Position numbers and translations under genes: made by a program. The notes under the pieces were generated by a model, which had not been told where the DNA came from, made no database searches, and saw only the letters and a program-made list of their open reading frames with translations. A stretch of 54,377 nucleotides of DNA from Thauera sp. 28 (GTDB lineage Bacteria > Pseudomonadota > Gammaproteobacteria > Burkholderiales > Rhodocyclaceae): contig NZ_AMXA01000025.1 in assembly GCF_000310145.2 (NCBI RefSeq), forward strand, positions 1-54,377. The letters are read 5' to 3'. Within the stretch, counting starts at the first letter, position 1, and every line of letters starts with the position of its first letter. This document shows positions 17,060 to 25,257 of the stretch, piece by piece.

Positions 17060-18709
17060 ATGATTGGTAGTTTTTTAGAAGGGTTGTTGAGGAGTGCGAC
17101 GGCAAACTCCGTGACGGAGCTGTTTATCTGGATCATGGTGGCCATCTTCGTCGTTGCCGTGCTTCAGGGCAAGAAGGGTAAGCATGGGCAATTTCTCGAG
17201 CATGCTCCAGCGGTGCTCGTATCGCTCGGGATTCTCGGAACCTTCATCGGCATCGTGATTGGTCTGCTGGATTTCGATGCGCACGACATCAAGAACAGCA
17301 TCGAAGGATTGCTCGATGGCTTGAAGACGGCGTTCATCACCAGCCTTGTCGGGATGTCTCTCTCGCTGGTCTTGAAGGCGCTCGATGCATGGTGGTTCGC
17401 GCCTGCGCGCAGCAAGGCTGCGGTTGTGCCTGACACTGTCACCCCGGAACACATTTATAGCGCGATGACTCGCCAGGTTCAGTTGCTCGAGACGCTGAAC
17501 CAGTCGCTTTCGGGCAACGAGGAGGGATCGGTGTCGGGGCAGCTCAAGTTGCTGCGCACCGACATGAACGATTTCCGCCAAGGGCTGGCGAGGGATCAGC
17601 AGGAGTTCAGGCAGGCCCTGTTCACCCAGCTCACGCAGTTCGCCGAGATGCTGTCGCGCTCGGCCACGGAAGTCGTGATCGAGGCCTTGCGGCAGGTGAT
17701 CCAGGACTTCAACCGGAACCTCGTTGAGCAGTTTGGCGACAACTTCAAGGCGCTCAATGAGTCGGTCGTGAAGATGATCGACTGGCAGGAGCAGTACAAA
17801 CAGCATGTGGAAACGCTGGAGGCCCGCATCGAAACGGCGGTGCGCGAGCTTGAGCGCACGGCGACGGCCAACGAGGCCATCAGCAAGTCGCTTGCCACGT
17901 CGGAGCAGTCCATCGGCTCGATCGAGAACCATTGCCAGAGCATTCCGTCTGCCATCGGGCAGCTAACGCCCGTGTTGCAGACCAACCAGCATCAGATTCA
18001 GGAGCTGCAGCGGCACTTGGAAGCCTTTGTCGCGCTGCGTGACCAGGCCGTGCGTGCCGTACCCGAGATGCAACAGCATATGGATGCGATCACGAAACAG
18101 CTCTCGGAAAAGATGCACGAGGTAGCAACCAAGATGCACGAGGGCGCACAAGAGTTTGGCCGCTCGGTCGACCACACCAACACGGCGCTCACCGAGGCGT
18201 CTCACGTGATCAGTTCTCACACCGAACAGATCAGCACCAACATGAAGGACGCCTCCGAGGAGTTCGCCACTTCGGTCCGCGACACGATGGAGGTCATGCT
18301 GCGGAACGCGAAGACGCTCGAACAGCAGATGGGGCAGGCTGTGGAACAGACCACGCTTGCGCTGAGCAACGAGTTCAAGCGTGTCGCCGAGCACATCCAA
18401 AGCAGCTTCACCGCGTCGGTTGATGCGACCCTGACCTCATTGAAGAACTCGGTAGAAGCGAGCTTGAGCCACACGGAGACGCAGCTCCAAGGCTCTGCGA
18501 ACCGTACCTTGGGCGCTGTTGAGGCGCAGGTGCGCGAGGCGACAGATCGGGCAAACGCCTCCCTGCATGCGCAGCTCGGTGCAATGGACAAGGCGATCGA
18601 GCGCGAACTGGAAAAGGTGTTCAGAGAAATGGGTTCGGCGCTCGCCACGATTTCGCGGCGAATTGCCGATGACCATGCCGAGCTGACCCAGAGGATGCGT
18701 GTGCAATGA
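17060..18709 (+). CDS. zorA: ZorA-like MotA/ExbB-family proton channel with long coiled-coil tail
   Basis: A 549-residue protein with three membrane helices: about residues 20-37, 49-70 (VSLGILGTFIGIVIGLL, the MotA/ExbB signature with conserved G, T and F) and 92-113. From about 150 to the end it is a continuous Gln/Glu-rich coiled coil, the long cytoplasmic tail that distinguishes ZorA from flagellar MotA. ZorAB form a proton-driven motor that senses phage attack at the envelope, and the tail is thought to pass the signal to effectors in the cytoplasm. The stop overlaps the zorB start (ATGA). A Shine-Dalgarno CTGGAG precedes the ATG. It could also be another MotA-like defence motor, but the downstream HNH gene favours type II Zorya. 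Confidence 0.78.
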   Translation: MIGSFLEGLLRSATANSVTELFIWIMVAIFVVAVLQGKKGKHGQFLEHAPAVLVSLGILGTFIGIVIGLLDFDAHDIKNSIEGLLDGLKTAFITSLVGMSLSLVLKALDAWWFAPARSKAAVVPDTVTPEHIYSAMTRQVQLLETLNQSLSGNEEGSVSGQLKLLRTDMNDFRQGLARDQQEFRQALFTQLTQFAEMLSRSATEVVIEALRQVIQDFNRNLVEQFGDNFKALNESVVKMIDWQEQYKQHVETLEARIETAVRELERTATANEAISKSLATSEQSIGSIENHCQSIPSAIGQLTPVLQTNQHQIQELQRHLEAFVALRDQAVRAVPEMQQHMDAITKQLSEKMHEVATKMHEGAQEFGRSVDHTNTALTEASHVISSHTEQISTNMKDASEEFATSVRDTMEVMLRNAKTLEQQMGQAVEQTTLALSNEFKRVAEHIQSSFTASVDATLTSLKNSVEASLSHTETQLQGSANRTLGAVEAQVREATDRANASLHAQLGAMDKAIERELEKVFREMGSALATISRRIADDHAELTQRMRVQ

Positions 18710-19437
18710 GCGCGTTGAACAGCTTGTTCAGGTCTCGGCGCACGAACAAGGAGGACGCCGAGCACTGGATCGGCATCTCCGACATGATGTCCGGCCTGAT
18801 GATGGTCTTCCTGTTCATGGCCGTGGCCTACATGTACTACGTGCAGGTCGAGCGGGAGAACATCAAAGAGATCGCGGTGGCCTACAAGGACACCCAGGTT
18901 GCGATCTACAACGACCTGATGAAGGAGTTTCAGGAGGACCTGCCTCGTTGGAACGCCGAGATCGAGCGCAACACGCTCGAGATCACCTTCAACAACCCGG
19001 AAGTCCTGTTCCGCGCCGGTTCGCCTGAGCTGAACGGGCAGTTCAAGAACATCCTTTCGGACTTCTTCCCGCGCTATGTGGCGGTGCTTTCCCGCTATCG
19101 CAGTGCGATCGAAGAGATTCGCATCGAAGGGCACACCAGCAGTGACTGGGGCGGCTTGCATGGCGAGAAGGCCTACTTCCCCAACATGGCGTTGTCTCAG
19201 GATCGGACACGGTCGGTGCTCGAGTATGTGATGGCTTTGTTGCCGGAAGCGTCGGAGAGGGACTGGGTACGCTCGAACTTCGCGGCGGTGGGCTACTCCT
19301 CCTCGCGCCGTGTCATGGACGCTGATAAGCAGGTCGAGAATGCCGCCCGGTCCCGGCGCGTGAATTTTCGGGTGATCACCAATTCCGAGCTGCAGATCCG
19401 CAACATCATTGAGAGGCTCGATGGAAATCAAGTTTGA
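18706..19437 (+). CDS. zorB: ZorB-like OmpA/MotB-family stator protein
   Basis: A 243-residue protein with a short cytoplasmic N-terminus and a single membrane helix at about residues 22-42. That helix starts WIGISDMMSGLMMVFLFMAV; the Asp is the expected proton-carrying residue. A periplasmic OmpA-like peptidoglycan-binding domain (about 95-230) follows, with EIRIEGHTSSDWGG, NMALSQDRTRSVLEYV and RSRRVNFRVI. This is the ZorB/MotB architecture. It is translationally coupled to zorA, and the HNH gene starts inside its last codons, so the three genes form a tight cassette. It should anchor the ZorA channel to the cell wall. The protein looks intact. Confidence 0.78.
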   Translation: MSALNSLFRSRRTNKEDAEHWIGISDMMSGLMMVFLFMAVAYMYYVQVERENIKEIAVAYKDTQVAIYNDLMKEFQEDLPRWNAEIERNTLEITFNNPEVLFRAGSPELNGQFKNILSDFFPRYVAVLSRYRSAIEEIRIEGHTSSDWGGLHGEKAYFPNMALSQDRTRSVLEYVMALLPEASERDWVRSNFAAVGYSSSRRVMDADKQVENAARSRRVNFRVITNSELQIRNIIERLDGNQV

Positions 19438-20509
19438 TTTTTCCGGGCTGTGGGCGCAGGCAAAGCGGATAGGTGCAGAGAGGGTCGAGACGATCGACTG
19501 GACCGCAGCGACGCAACTCGACCCGGTCGATATCGAACTGCTCCAGGGCCGTGAGGTCAAGCTAGAGGATCTGGATGTCATCAATGGCTTGTTGAGCGTT
19601 GATGGACGTCAGGTTCTGCTTTACATCCCGGATCAATTCAAGCCGGTCGAGGTCGTTCAAAGAACCCCGGAGGAGGGGAAGCGTTTTCACGTTGCTGATT
19701 GCAAGACACTGGCTGACATGCGTGCCAAGGGGCGCTTCGATCGCTACGTCGTCACGAACAACCTGAGCGGGGTTTTTCCGATCAGTGGGAGGAACTCGCG
19801 AGGTCAGCCGGCGGAGCTGGATTCGCGATTACTCGTGTGCAAGAATTGTCTTGAGAAGCTGAACTACCAGAACTATTGCCACGAGACGCGACGTACGTCG
19901 ATTTGGAAGGCGTTCGAGATCGGCAAGTTCTTTGAAACATACAGCACAAGTTTCCGCTACCTGCCGCGCACCCTCTCAAACCGGTCACTGGCCAACGAGT
20001 ACACGCAGGACTGGGGGGAGATCTCCGCCAACGTGCGTCGCCGCTGTGGTTTCGTCTGCAATGAGTGTCGTGTAAACCTCTCGGAGCACCGGCATCTGCT
20101 TCATGTTCACCATGTAAACGGCTTGAAGTCCGACAACGCGGCGAGCAACCTACGAGCCTTGTGCGCCGACTGTCATCGAAAGCAGCCCCTGCACGACTGG
20201 ATGTTCATTTCATTGGCTGACATGCAGATACTGACCCGCCTGCGTCGCGAGCAGAGCATTGTTGCCGACGACTGGGAACAGGCCATTGCGCTGGCCGACC
20301 TGTCCGTTCATGGAGCTCTTTTGCACGCGAAGCACAAAGGCTTCGAGTTGCCGGAGGTAGGGTATGAGTTCACCAGTGCTAAAGGCGTGGTGGTTGCCGA
20401 AGTGCAGCTTGCCTGGCCCTCACAGCGCTTGGCGGTTCATGTCTCGGAAGGAGTCGACTTCCCTGGATGGAAGGTGATGACTCCGATTGAGTTCATCGAA
20501 CAGTGCTAG
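19421..20509 (+). CDS. zorE: HNH endonuclease, ZorE-like
   Basis: A 362-residue protein from ATG 19421 (MEIKFDFSGLW), overlapping zorB by 17 bases. A first zinc knuckle is suggested by LLVCKNCLEKLNYQNYC. A clear HNH domain follows: CGFVCNEC, then LLHVHHVNGLKSDNA, then NLRALCADCHRKQPLH (about residues 208-260). The C-terminus (GVVVAEVQLAWPSQRLAVHV ... GWKVM) resembles the end of Vsr/PD-(D/E)XK-like folds seen in other nucleases; that is a weak resemblance. Type II Zorya consists of zorA, zorB and an HNH nuclease zorE, so gene content and order fit. The enzyme would be the DNA-cutting effector of the motor. Assignment to ZorE rather than an unrelated HNH protein is inference from context. Confidence 0.68.
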   Translation: MEIKFDFSGLWAQAKRIGAERVETIDWTAATQLDPVDIELLQGREVKLEDLDVINGLLSVDGRQVLLYIPDQFKPVEVVQRTPEEGKRFHVADCKTLADMRAKGRFDRYVVTNNLSGVFPISGRNSRGQPAELDSRLLVCKNCLEKLNYQNYCHETRRTSIWKAFEIGKFFETYSTSFRYLPRTLSNRSLANEYTQDWGEISANVRRRCGFVCNECRVNLSEHRHLLHVHHVNGLKSDNAASNLRALCADCHRKQPLHDWMFISLADMQILTRLRREQSIVADDWEQAIALADLSVHGALLHAKHKGFELPEVGYEFTSAKGVVVAEVQLAWPSQRLAVHVSEGVDFPGWKVMTPIEFIEQC

Positions 20510-20516
20510 TTTTCAA

Positions 20517-22565
20517 ATGACTTCGCAATTACACATGATCGAACCCGTAGACACTGCTCGCCTCGATGGGCTCCTCAACACCCACTTCGCTGGCAAGGTG
20601 GTACGCAAGGATCTGACCAAGCTGATCAAGGAGGGCGCGAACGTTCCCGTTTATGTTCTCGAGTACCTGCTCGGGATGTACTGCGCGTCGGATGACGAGG
20701 CGACGATCCAGAACGGGATGACGATGGTCAAGCGCATCCTGGCCGAGAACTATGTGCGCCCGGACGAGGCGGAGAAGATCAAGTCGAAGATCCGCGAGAG
20801 CGGCAGCTACAAGGTCATCGACAAGGTGACCGTGAAGCTCAACGAGAAGCGCGACGTCTACGAGGCGCTGCTCTCGAACCTGGGGGTGAAGAACGCCGAG
20901 GTGTCGGACGCCTTCGTGCGCCAGTTCGAGAAGCTGCTGGTGGGCGGCATCTGGTGCATCGTCACCCTGAACTACCAGTTCGAGGAGAACCAGCGCGGGT
21001 CGCCCTTCACGGTGACCGATCTCAAGCCGATCCAGATGCCCAACATGGACATGGCGGGCCTGTTCGAGGGGCGGCGGGCCTTCACCGAGGACGAATGGAT
21101 TGACGCGCTGATCCGCTCGACCGGTATGGAGCCGAGCTGCTTCAAGGAGCGGGTGAAGTGGCATCTGCTCGCGCGGATGATTCCGCTGGTCGAGAACAAC
21201 TACAACTTCTGCGAGCTGGGCCCGCGCGGTACGGGCAAGAGCCACATCTACAAGGAAATCAGCCCGAACAGCATCCTGGTGTCGGGGGGACAGACGACCG
21301 TCGCCAACCTCTTCTACAACATGAGCGCGCGCAAGGTGGGCCTGGTGGGCCTGTGGGATACGGTCGCCTTCGATGAGGTGGCTGGCATCAACTTCAAGGA
21401 CCACGACGGCGTGCAGATCATGAAGGACTACATGGCGTCCGGCTCCTTCAGCCGGGGCAGGGAGGCGATCAACGCCAATGCCTCGATGGTCTTCGTGGGC
21501 AACATCAACCAGAGCGTCGAGTCCCTGGTGAAGACCAGCCATCTGCTCGCACCTTTTCCCGAGGCCATGATCGACTCGGCCTTCTTCGACCGCTTCCATG
21601 CCTACGTGCCCGGCTGGGAGATCCCGAAGATGCGCCCGGAGTTCTTCACCAACCAGTACGGCCTGATCGTCGACTATCTGGCCGAGTACCTGCGCGAGAT
21701 GCGTAAGCGCAACTTCGCCGACGCGATCGACAAGTGGTTCAAGCTCGGCAATAACCTCAACCAGCGCGACACCATCGCCGTGCGCCGAACCGTTTCCGGC
21801 TTGCTCAAGCTGATCTGCCCGCATGGCGAATACGACAAGGAGATTGTGCGCCGCTGCCTGGAATACGCGCTCGAGACCCGTCGCCGGGTGAAGGAGCAGT
21901 TGAAGAAGATCGGCGGCATGGAGTTCTACGACGTCCACTTCAGCTACATCGACCTGGAGGCGGGCGAGGAGCGCTTCGTTACGGTGCCCGAACAATCCGG
22001 CGGGGCGCTGATCGCGGAAGGTCGGCTCAACCCGGGCACCCTGCACACCATCAGCTTGGGCGATACCGAGATGCCGGGCGCCTATCGCATCGAGATCCAG
22101 ACCATCGCCGGCGGTGGGAAGGTCTCCGCCTCCGGACTTGCGCCGCGCGAGGCGGTCAAGGTCGCCTTCGATTACTTCAAGGCCAACTCGGGCCGGGTGA
22201 GCGCATCGATCAAGCCGGGCGAGCACGACTTCCACTTGCATCTGGTGGAACTGCAGCACACCGGCACGCCGAAGGCGCTGACCCTGGCCGGGTTCATCGC
22301 CCTGTGCTCTGGTGCGCTCGCCAAGCCGGTCCAGAGCCAGATGGTGGTGATGGGCGACATGAGCCTCGGCGGAACGGTCGTCCAGGTGCGCAACCTGGCC
22401 GAGAGCCTGCAGGTGGCCTTCGATGCCGGCGCAAAGCGGATTCTGCTGCCGATGTCGAGCGTGACGGATATTCCGTCGGTGCCCGGGGAGCTGTTTGCGA
22501 AGTTCCAGACGAGCTTCTACTCGGATCCGGTGGATGCGGTGTTCAAGGCGCTGGGGGTGGAGTGA
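20517..22565 (+). CDS. brxL: BrxL, BREX AAA+ protein with Lon-like domain
   Basis: A 682-residue BrxL protein that closes the type 1 BREX operon. Start ATG at 20517 or 20535; both sit eight or more bases after the HNH stop. LLNTHFAGKVVRKDLTKLIK is the typical N-terminus. Walker A GPRGTGKSH is at about residues 236-244 and Walker B VAFDEVAG at about 282-289. The C-terminal 150 residues have the Lon protease fold (MVVMGDMSLGGTV, AGAKRILLPMSS). By eye the catalytic Ser and Lys of Lon are replaced (TPKAL where Lon has PSAG, NLAES where Lon has LKEK), so proteolysis is unlikely. BrxL is a DNA-binding ATPase needed for phage exclusion. Confidence 0.92.
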   Translation: MTSQLHMIEPVDTARLDGLLNTHFAGKVVRKDLTKLIKEGANVPVYVLEYLLGMYCASDDEATIQNGMTMVKRILAENYVRPDEAEKIKSKIRESGSYKVIDKVTVKLNEKRDVYEALLSNLGVKNAEVSDAFVRQFEKLLVGGIWCIVTLNYQFEENQRGSPFTVTDLKPIQMPNMDMAGLFEGRRAFTEDEWIDALIRSTGMEPSCFKERVKWHLLARMIPLVENNYNFCELGPRGTGKSHIYKEISPNSILVSGGQTTVANLFYNMSARKVGLVGLWDTVAFDEVAGINFKDHDGVQIMKDYMASGSFSRGREAINANASMVFVGNINQSVESLVKTSHLLAPFPEAMIDSAFFDRFHAYVPGWEIPKMRPEFFTNQYGLIVDYLAEYLREMRKRNFADAIDKWFKLGNNLNQRDTIAVRRTVSGLLKLICPHGEYDKEIVRRCLEYALETRRRVKEQLKKIGGMEFYDVHFSYIDLEAGEERFVTVPEQSGGALIAEGRLNPGTLHTISLGDTEMPGAYRIEIQTIAGGGKVSASGLAPREAVKVAFDYFKANSGRVSASIKPGEHDFHLHLVELQHTGTPKALTLAGFIALCSGALAKPVQSQMVVMGDMSLGGTVVQVRNLAESLQVAFDAGAKRILLPMSSVTDIPSVPGELFAKFQTSFYSDPVDAVFKALGVE

Positions 22566-22666
22566 CTGTCGACGAGGTGCCAGGCCCTCGCCGACGTTTC
22601 CGATCAGACGCGAATTGGGTTTGGTCTGGAGTCATACGGCACGAGTCAACCGATCGGTGCCGGATG

Positions 22667-22834
22667 CTACCGCCACCCCAGCCAACTCGGTCGCATCGGC
22701 AGCGGCTCGCTCGACGATTGGCGCAGAGGCGCGCTTGTCTGCGCAGGCGGGAAGGGATTGGGGACGAACTTGCCCAGCGCCTCGCGCTGGCTGGGGGTCA
22801 GGCGCCGGTCGCCCGTGGATTGCGTGCTGATCAT
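22667..22834 (-). CDS. Small protein with LTPSQREALGKFVPNP motif
   Basis: A 55-residue frame starts at ATG 22834 behind GCGAGGAGC. The N-terminal half reads RRLTPSQREALGKFVPNPFP. I associate this motif, from memory, with short orphan proteins that sit downstream of the minus-strand structured element found here (22978-23080) in other proteobacterial mobile regions. Function is unknown. The 656-bp gap between brxL and the exonuclease gene holds only this frame and that element. The small size and lack of domain evidence keep confidence low. Confidence 0.35.
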   Translation of the reverse strand: MISTQSTGDRRLTPSQREALGKFVPNPFPPAQTSAPLRQSSSEPLPMRPSWLGWR

Positions 22835-22977
22835 GGTGATGCTCCTCGCCCCCTGTTGAGCCGGCGTGACCGGCCTCGCGGGGGCGAAGAGGCGGTGACG
22901 CTTTAGCCGGTATTTGTCATCCGCCCCGGCAAGTTGTCGTTAATGCCGGCGGTTGGGGGCGTGCGTACCCCGTGCTG

Positions 22978-23085
22978 CAAAAAGCAAAAGACCCGTTGGC
23001 CATGCAGGCTCAGCGGGTCTGGTCAGGCCGCTTTAGCTGCATTTATTACGCGCCCGCAAGCTGTGTTCTCAAATCGGCGCGACGA
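22978..23085 (-). ncRNA. Possible structured RNA or mobile-element remnant with hairpin and T-run
   Basis: On the minus strand a hairpin with arms AGACCCG and CGGGTCT (22989-23020) is followed by TTTTGCTTTTT, a plausible intrinsic terminator. Just upstream the minus strand can be read as RRFENTACGRVINAAKAA and then a stop. I recall this peptide as a recurrent over-annotated translation of a conserved nucleotide element near phage-related genes, possibly a C4-type antisense RNA. I cannot confirm this without a covariance search. No plus-strand gene is supported here. Confidence 0.35.
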
Positions 23086-23221
23086 CCGGATTAAAGCGGA
23101 GAGGCATTGGGGCTGTCAAGGCGAAGGCAGTCGGTCGGCCCCGGCCGCCCTGCCTATAATCCCAGCCGGTCATCAAGGTGCGCATGGCCCATGCGCCACG
23201 TCCTGGAGGAAGGTGTCGAGC

Positions 23222-23833
23222 ATGGAAGCGGTGGCAGTCATAGATTTCGAGACCACGGGGTTGTCACCCGCGCAGGGCGATCGCGCCACGGAGATCGCAG
23301 CGGTCATCGTGGAGGACGGTCGTGTGGTCGACCGCTATCAGAGCCTGATGAATGCGGGCGTGCGGATTCCCGCCTACATCGAGGCGCTGACCGGGATCAC
23401 GAACGCCATGGTCCGCAGCGCGCCCTCGGCGGGCGAGGTCATGCGCGACGTCTCCGATTTCGTCGGCGACATGCCGATCGTCGCCCACAACGCCTCGTTC
23501 GACGCCAAGTTCTGGGACGCGGAGCTCGCGCGCATCCAACGCAGCAGGAAGCAGGACTTCGTGTGCTCGCTGCTGCTGTCCCGACGTCTCCTGCCGCTCG
23601 CACCGAGCCACAAGCTGGGCGTCCTGGTCGAGTACGCCAAGCTGCCGGTCGCCGGGCGCTACCACCGTGCGCTGGCCGATGCCGAGATGGCCGCGAGCCT
23701 GCTGCTGCGGCTCGAGGATGAGCTGCGGTTGCGGCACCTGGTGCCCAGCGTGTCGGTCGATCTGCTGCGCCAGATTCAGCGTGCGTCGAAGGCGCAGCTG
23801 CCAAGATGCCTGGCCGCTGCCCGGGGATGCTGA
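23222..23833 (+). CDS. DEDDh 3'-5' exonuclease (DnaQ/epsilon-like)
   Basis: A 203-residue exonuclease of the DnaQ superfamily. All acidic motifs are present: VIDFETTG (Exo I, residues about 6-13), VAHNASFDAKFW (Exo II, about 87-98) and HRALADAEMA (Exo III with the DEDDh histidine, about 147-156). The ATG at 23222 follows GGAGGAAGG. The protein is too short for a full polymerase epsilon subunit with a polymerase-binding tail, so it is more likely a stand-alone exonuclease in DNA repair or RNA turnover. Frame continues open upstream but without a supported start. arfB follows after 37 bases. Confidence 0.88.
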   Translation: MEAVAVIDFETTGLSPAQGDRATEIAAVIVEDGRVVDRYQSLMNAGVRIPAYIEALTGITNAMVRSAPSAGEVMRDVSDFVGDMPIVAHNASFDAKFWDAELARIQRSRKQDFVCSLLLSRRLLPLAPSHKLGVLVEYAKLPVAGRYHRALADAEMAASLLLRLEDELRLRHLVPSVSVDLLRQIQRASKAQLPRCLAAARGC

Positions 23834-23870
23834 TGCGCGTGCGACGCGGGGCGCGGACAGGGACTCAGCG

Positions 23871-24275
23871 ATGACGACCCGCTTCACGCTCGCTCCCGAC
23901 GAAATCGAGATCACCGCGATCCGCGCGCAGGGCGCGGGCGGCCAGAACGTCAACAAGGTGTCGAACGCCGTGCACCTGCGCTTCGACATCGCGGCGTCGA
24001 GCCTGCCCGAGGACATCCGCACGCGACTGCTGGCCCTGCGCGACCATCGGATCAGCAAGGAGGGCGTGGTGATCATCAAGGCGCAGAAGTTTCGCAGCCT
24101 GGAGAAGAACCGCGCCGAGGCGCTGCGCCGGCTGGAAGAGCTGGTCGAGCGAGTGGCGGCGCCCCCGAAGGCGCGCCGTGCGACCCGGCCAACGCGTGCG
24201 TCGGTCACGCGCAGACTGGAGGGGAAGGCGCGGCGGGCGTCGATCAAGGCCGGGCGCGGAAGGGTGAGCGACTGA
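23871..24275 (+). CDS. arfB: ArfB (YaeJ) ribosome-rescue peptidyl-tRNA hydrolase
   Basis: A 134-residue release-factor-like protein. The GGQ loop is in IRAQGAGGQNVNKVSNAVHL (about residues 16-35), which is the catalytic motif that releases peptide from stalled ribosomes. The C-terminal tail is long and rich in Arg, Lys and Thr (from about residue 100), as in ArfB, where it enters the empty mRNA channel. Length matches the family. It acts on non-stop ribosomes when trans-translation is insufficient. Position after the exonuclease suggests co-transcription, although the ribosome-binding site is weak. Confidence 0.93.
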   Translation: MTTRFTLAPDEIEITAIRAQGAGGQNVNKVSNAVHLRFDIAASSLPEDIRTRLLALRDHRISKEGVVIIKAQKFRSLEKNRAEALRRLEELVERVAAPPKARRATRPTRASVTRRLEGKARRASIKAGRGRVSD

Positions 24276-24309
24276 TCGGCTTGTCCCGCCGAGGCTCAGT
24301 CAGCGCGCA

Positions 24310-24675
24310 TCAATCAGCGTCCAGCAGGCCTGCGCACTCGTCCATCATCGAGCGCGCCAGCTCCGAGTCGTAGTTCGGATCGAGCGCTTCCATCATCTCG
24401 TGCGTGGTGTAGAGACCCGCTTCCCGTGACAGCGCGCCGGCGATCTGGCGCGCCAGCCCGTCGCTGAGCGCGGAGAGCTGGCGGCGCTCGGCCAGCGGCA
24501 GTGCGCGCTCGCTGCGCCGCAGCCAGTCGGCGATGAAGCTCGCGCCCTGGGCCTCGGTGAGCCACTGGCCATGCTCGTAGTAGGTCGACAGGCGCTCGGC
24601 AGTGAGCGCGAAGATCAGCGCGGCGCGCGTTCCCCGGCTGTCTGCGGGCGGTGTCGGGCGGGGAGGTGGGGACAT
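24310..24675 (-). CDS. Uncharacterised small helical protein
   Basis: A 121-residue protein not recognised. It starts with a Pro-rich stretch, then an all-helical sequence including ALTAERLSTYYEHGQWLTEA and an acidic C-terminus (SMMDECAGLLDAD). There is no signal peptide or membrane helix. It is convergent with arfB and divergent from the MerR-like gene. G+C and codon pattern are those of a real gene, but the ribosome-binding site before the ATG at 24675 is poor, so the true start may lie further in. Confidence 0.6.
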   Translation of the reverse strand: MSPPPRPTPPADSRGTRAALIFALTAERLSTYYEHGQWLTEAQGASFIADWLRRSERALPLAERRQLSALSDGLARQIAGALSREAGLYTTHEMMEALDPNYDSELARSMMDECAGLLDAD

Positions 24676-24737
24676 GGTGTAACGGCCAGGTTGGGTCAGG
24701 AGACGGCCGGATGCTATCAGTCCTCTGCTGGTTTTAA

Positions 24738-24751
24738 AGCACAGTTGTGCT
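24738..24751. promoter_or_regulatory. Inverted repeat upstream of MerR-like gene
   Basis: AGCACA-GT-TGTGCT is a perfect 6+6 bp inverted repeat in an AT-rich 105-bp divergent intergenic region, 30 bases before the MerR-like start codon. It is a candidate autoregulatory operator; the binding protein is not known. Confidence 0.4.
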
Positions 24752-24780
24752 GTTCAAATAAAAGTGGCTTAATAGGTGCC

Positions 24781-25257
24781 ATGAACGCCGACGCCTCCCC
24801 AAGCTATCCGCTGGCCGAGTTGGCCGTGCTCGCGGACCTGCCGCCTCGCACGGTGCGCTACTACGTGCAGATCGGCCTGGTCGACCGCCCCGAGGGCGAG
24901 ACCCGGGCGGCCCGGTACGGCGCTCGGCATCTCGAGCAGCTGCTGCAGATCCGCAAATGGACCGCTGCCGGCGTCTCGCTCGAGCGCATCCGCGAGTTGC
25001 TCCACGGTGCGCCACCGCCGGTGCCGCCTCGCGAACGCGCCATCGGCAGCGTGTCGGTGTGCAGCCATCTGACGGTCGCCGAGGGCATCGAGGTGGTGAT
25101 CGATCCGCAGCGGGCGGGGCTGAGTCCCGAGGCGGTTCGGCAGTTCATCCAGGGCGTGATGACGGCCTTCAAGGCGGCGCAGGATGAAGAGGACGGAGCT
25201 TCGCAGGTGGATCCGGCGAACACGAACAAGAACGAACGACAGGCGGGAGAACCATGA
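24781..25257 (+). CDS. MerR-like helix-turn-helix regulator
   Basis: A 158-residue protein with a MerR-type winged helix: YPLAELAVLADLPPRTVRYY, then GARHLEQLLQIRKWTAAGVS and LERIRELL (residues about 9-80). The C-terminal part has no Cys cluster and ends in a hydrophilic tail, so metal sensing is unlikely. Its last four bases overlap the start of the VIT/VWA gene (ATGA), a coupling that implies a shared task. It probably controls this two-gene operon from the inverted repeat at 24738-24751. The inducing signal cannot be read from the sequence. Confidence 0.82.
   Translation: MNADASPSYPLAELAVLADLPPRTVRYYVQIGLVDRPEGETRAARYGARHLEQLLQIRKWTAAGVSLERIRELLHGAPPPVPPRERAIGSVSVCSHLTVAEGIEVVIDPQRAGLSPEAVRQFIQGVMTAFKAAQDEEDGASQVDPANTNKNERQAGEP

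Noticed and set aside
14349-17105. A 918-codon open frame antisense to pglZ
   Set aside because: It mirrors a high-GC gene with clear motifs on the other strand, has Arg/His/Gln-rich composition and no domain; a typical antisense shadow.
18706-19437. Flagellar motB
   Set aside because: No flagellar genes nearby; partner protein has the long coiled-coil tail of ZorA, not MotA.
22989-23020. Terminator for brxL on the plus strand
   Set aside because: The hairpin has its T-run on the minus strand; on the plus strand it is followed by GGTCAGG with no T-run.
22566-23221. tRNA gene as island attachment site
   Set aside because: No cloverleaf or conserved T-loop found on either strand, and no integrase in the window.
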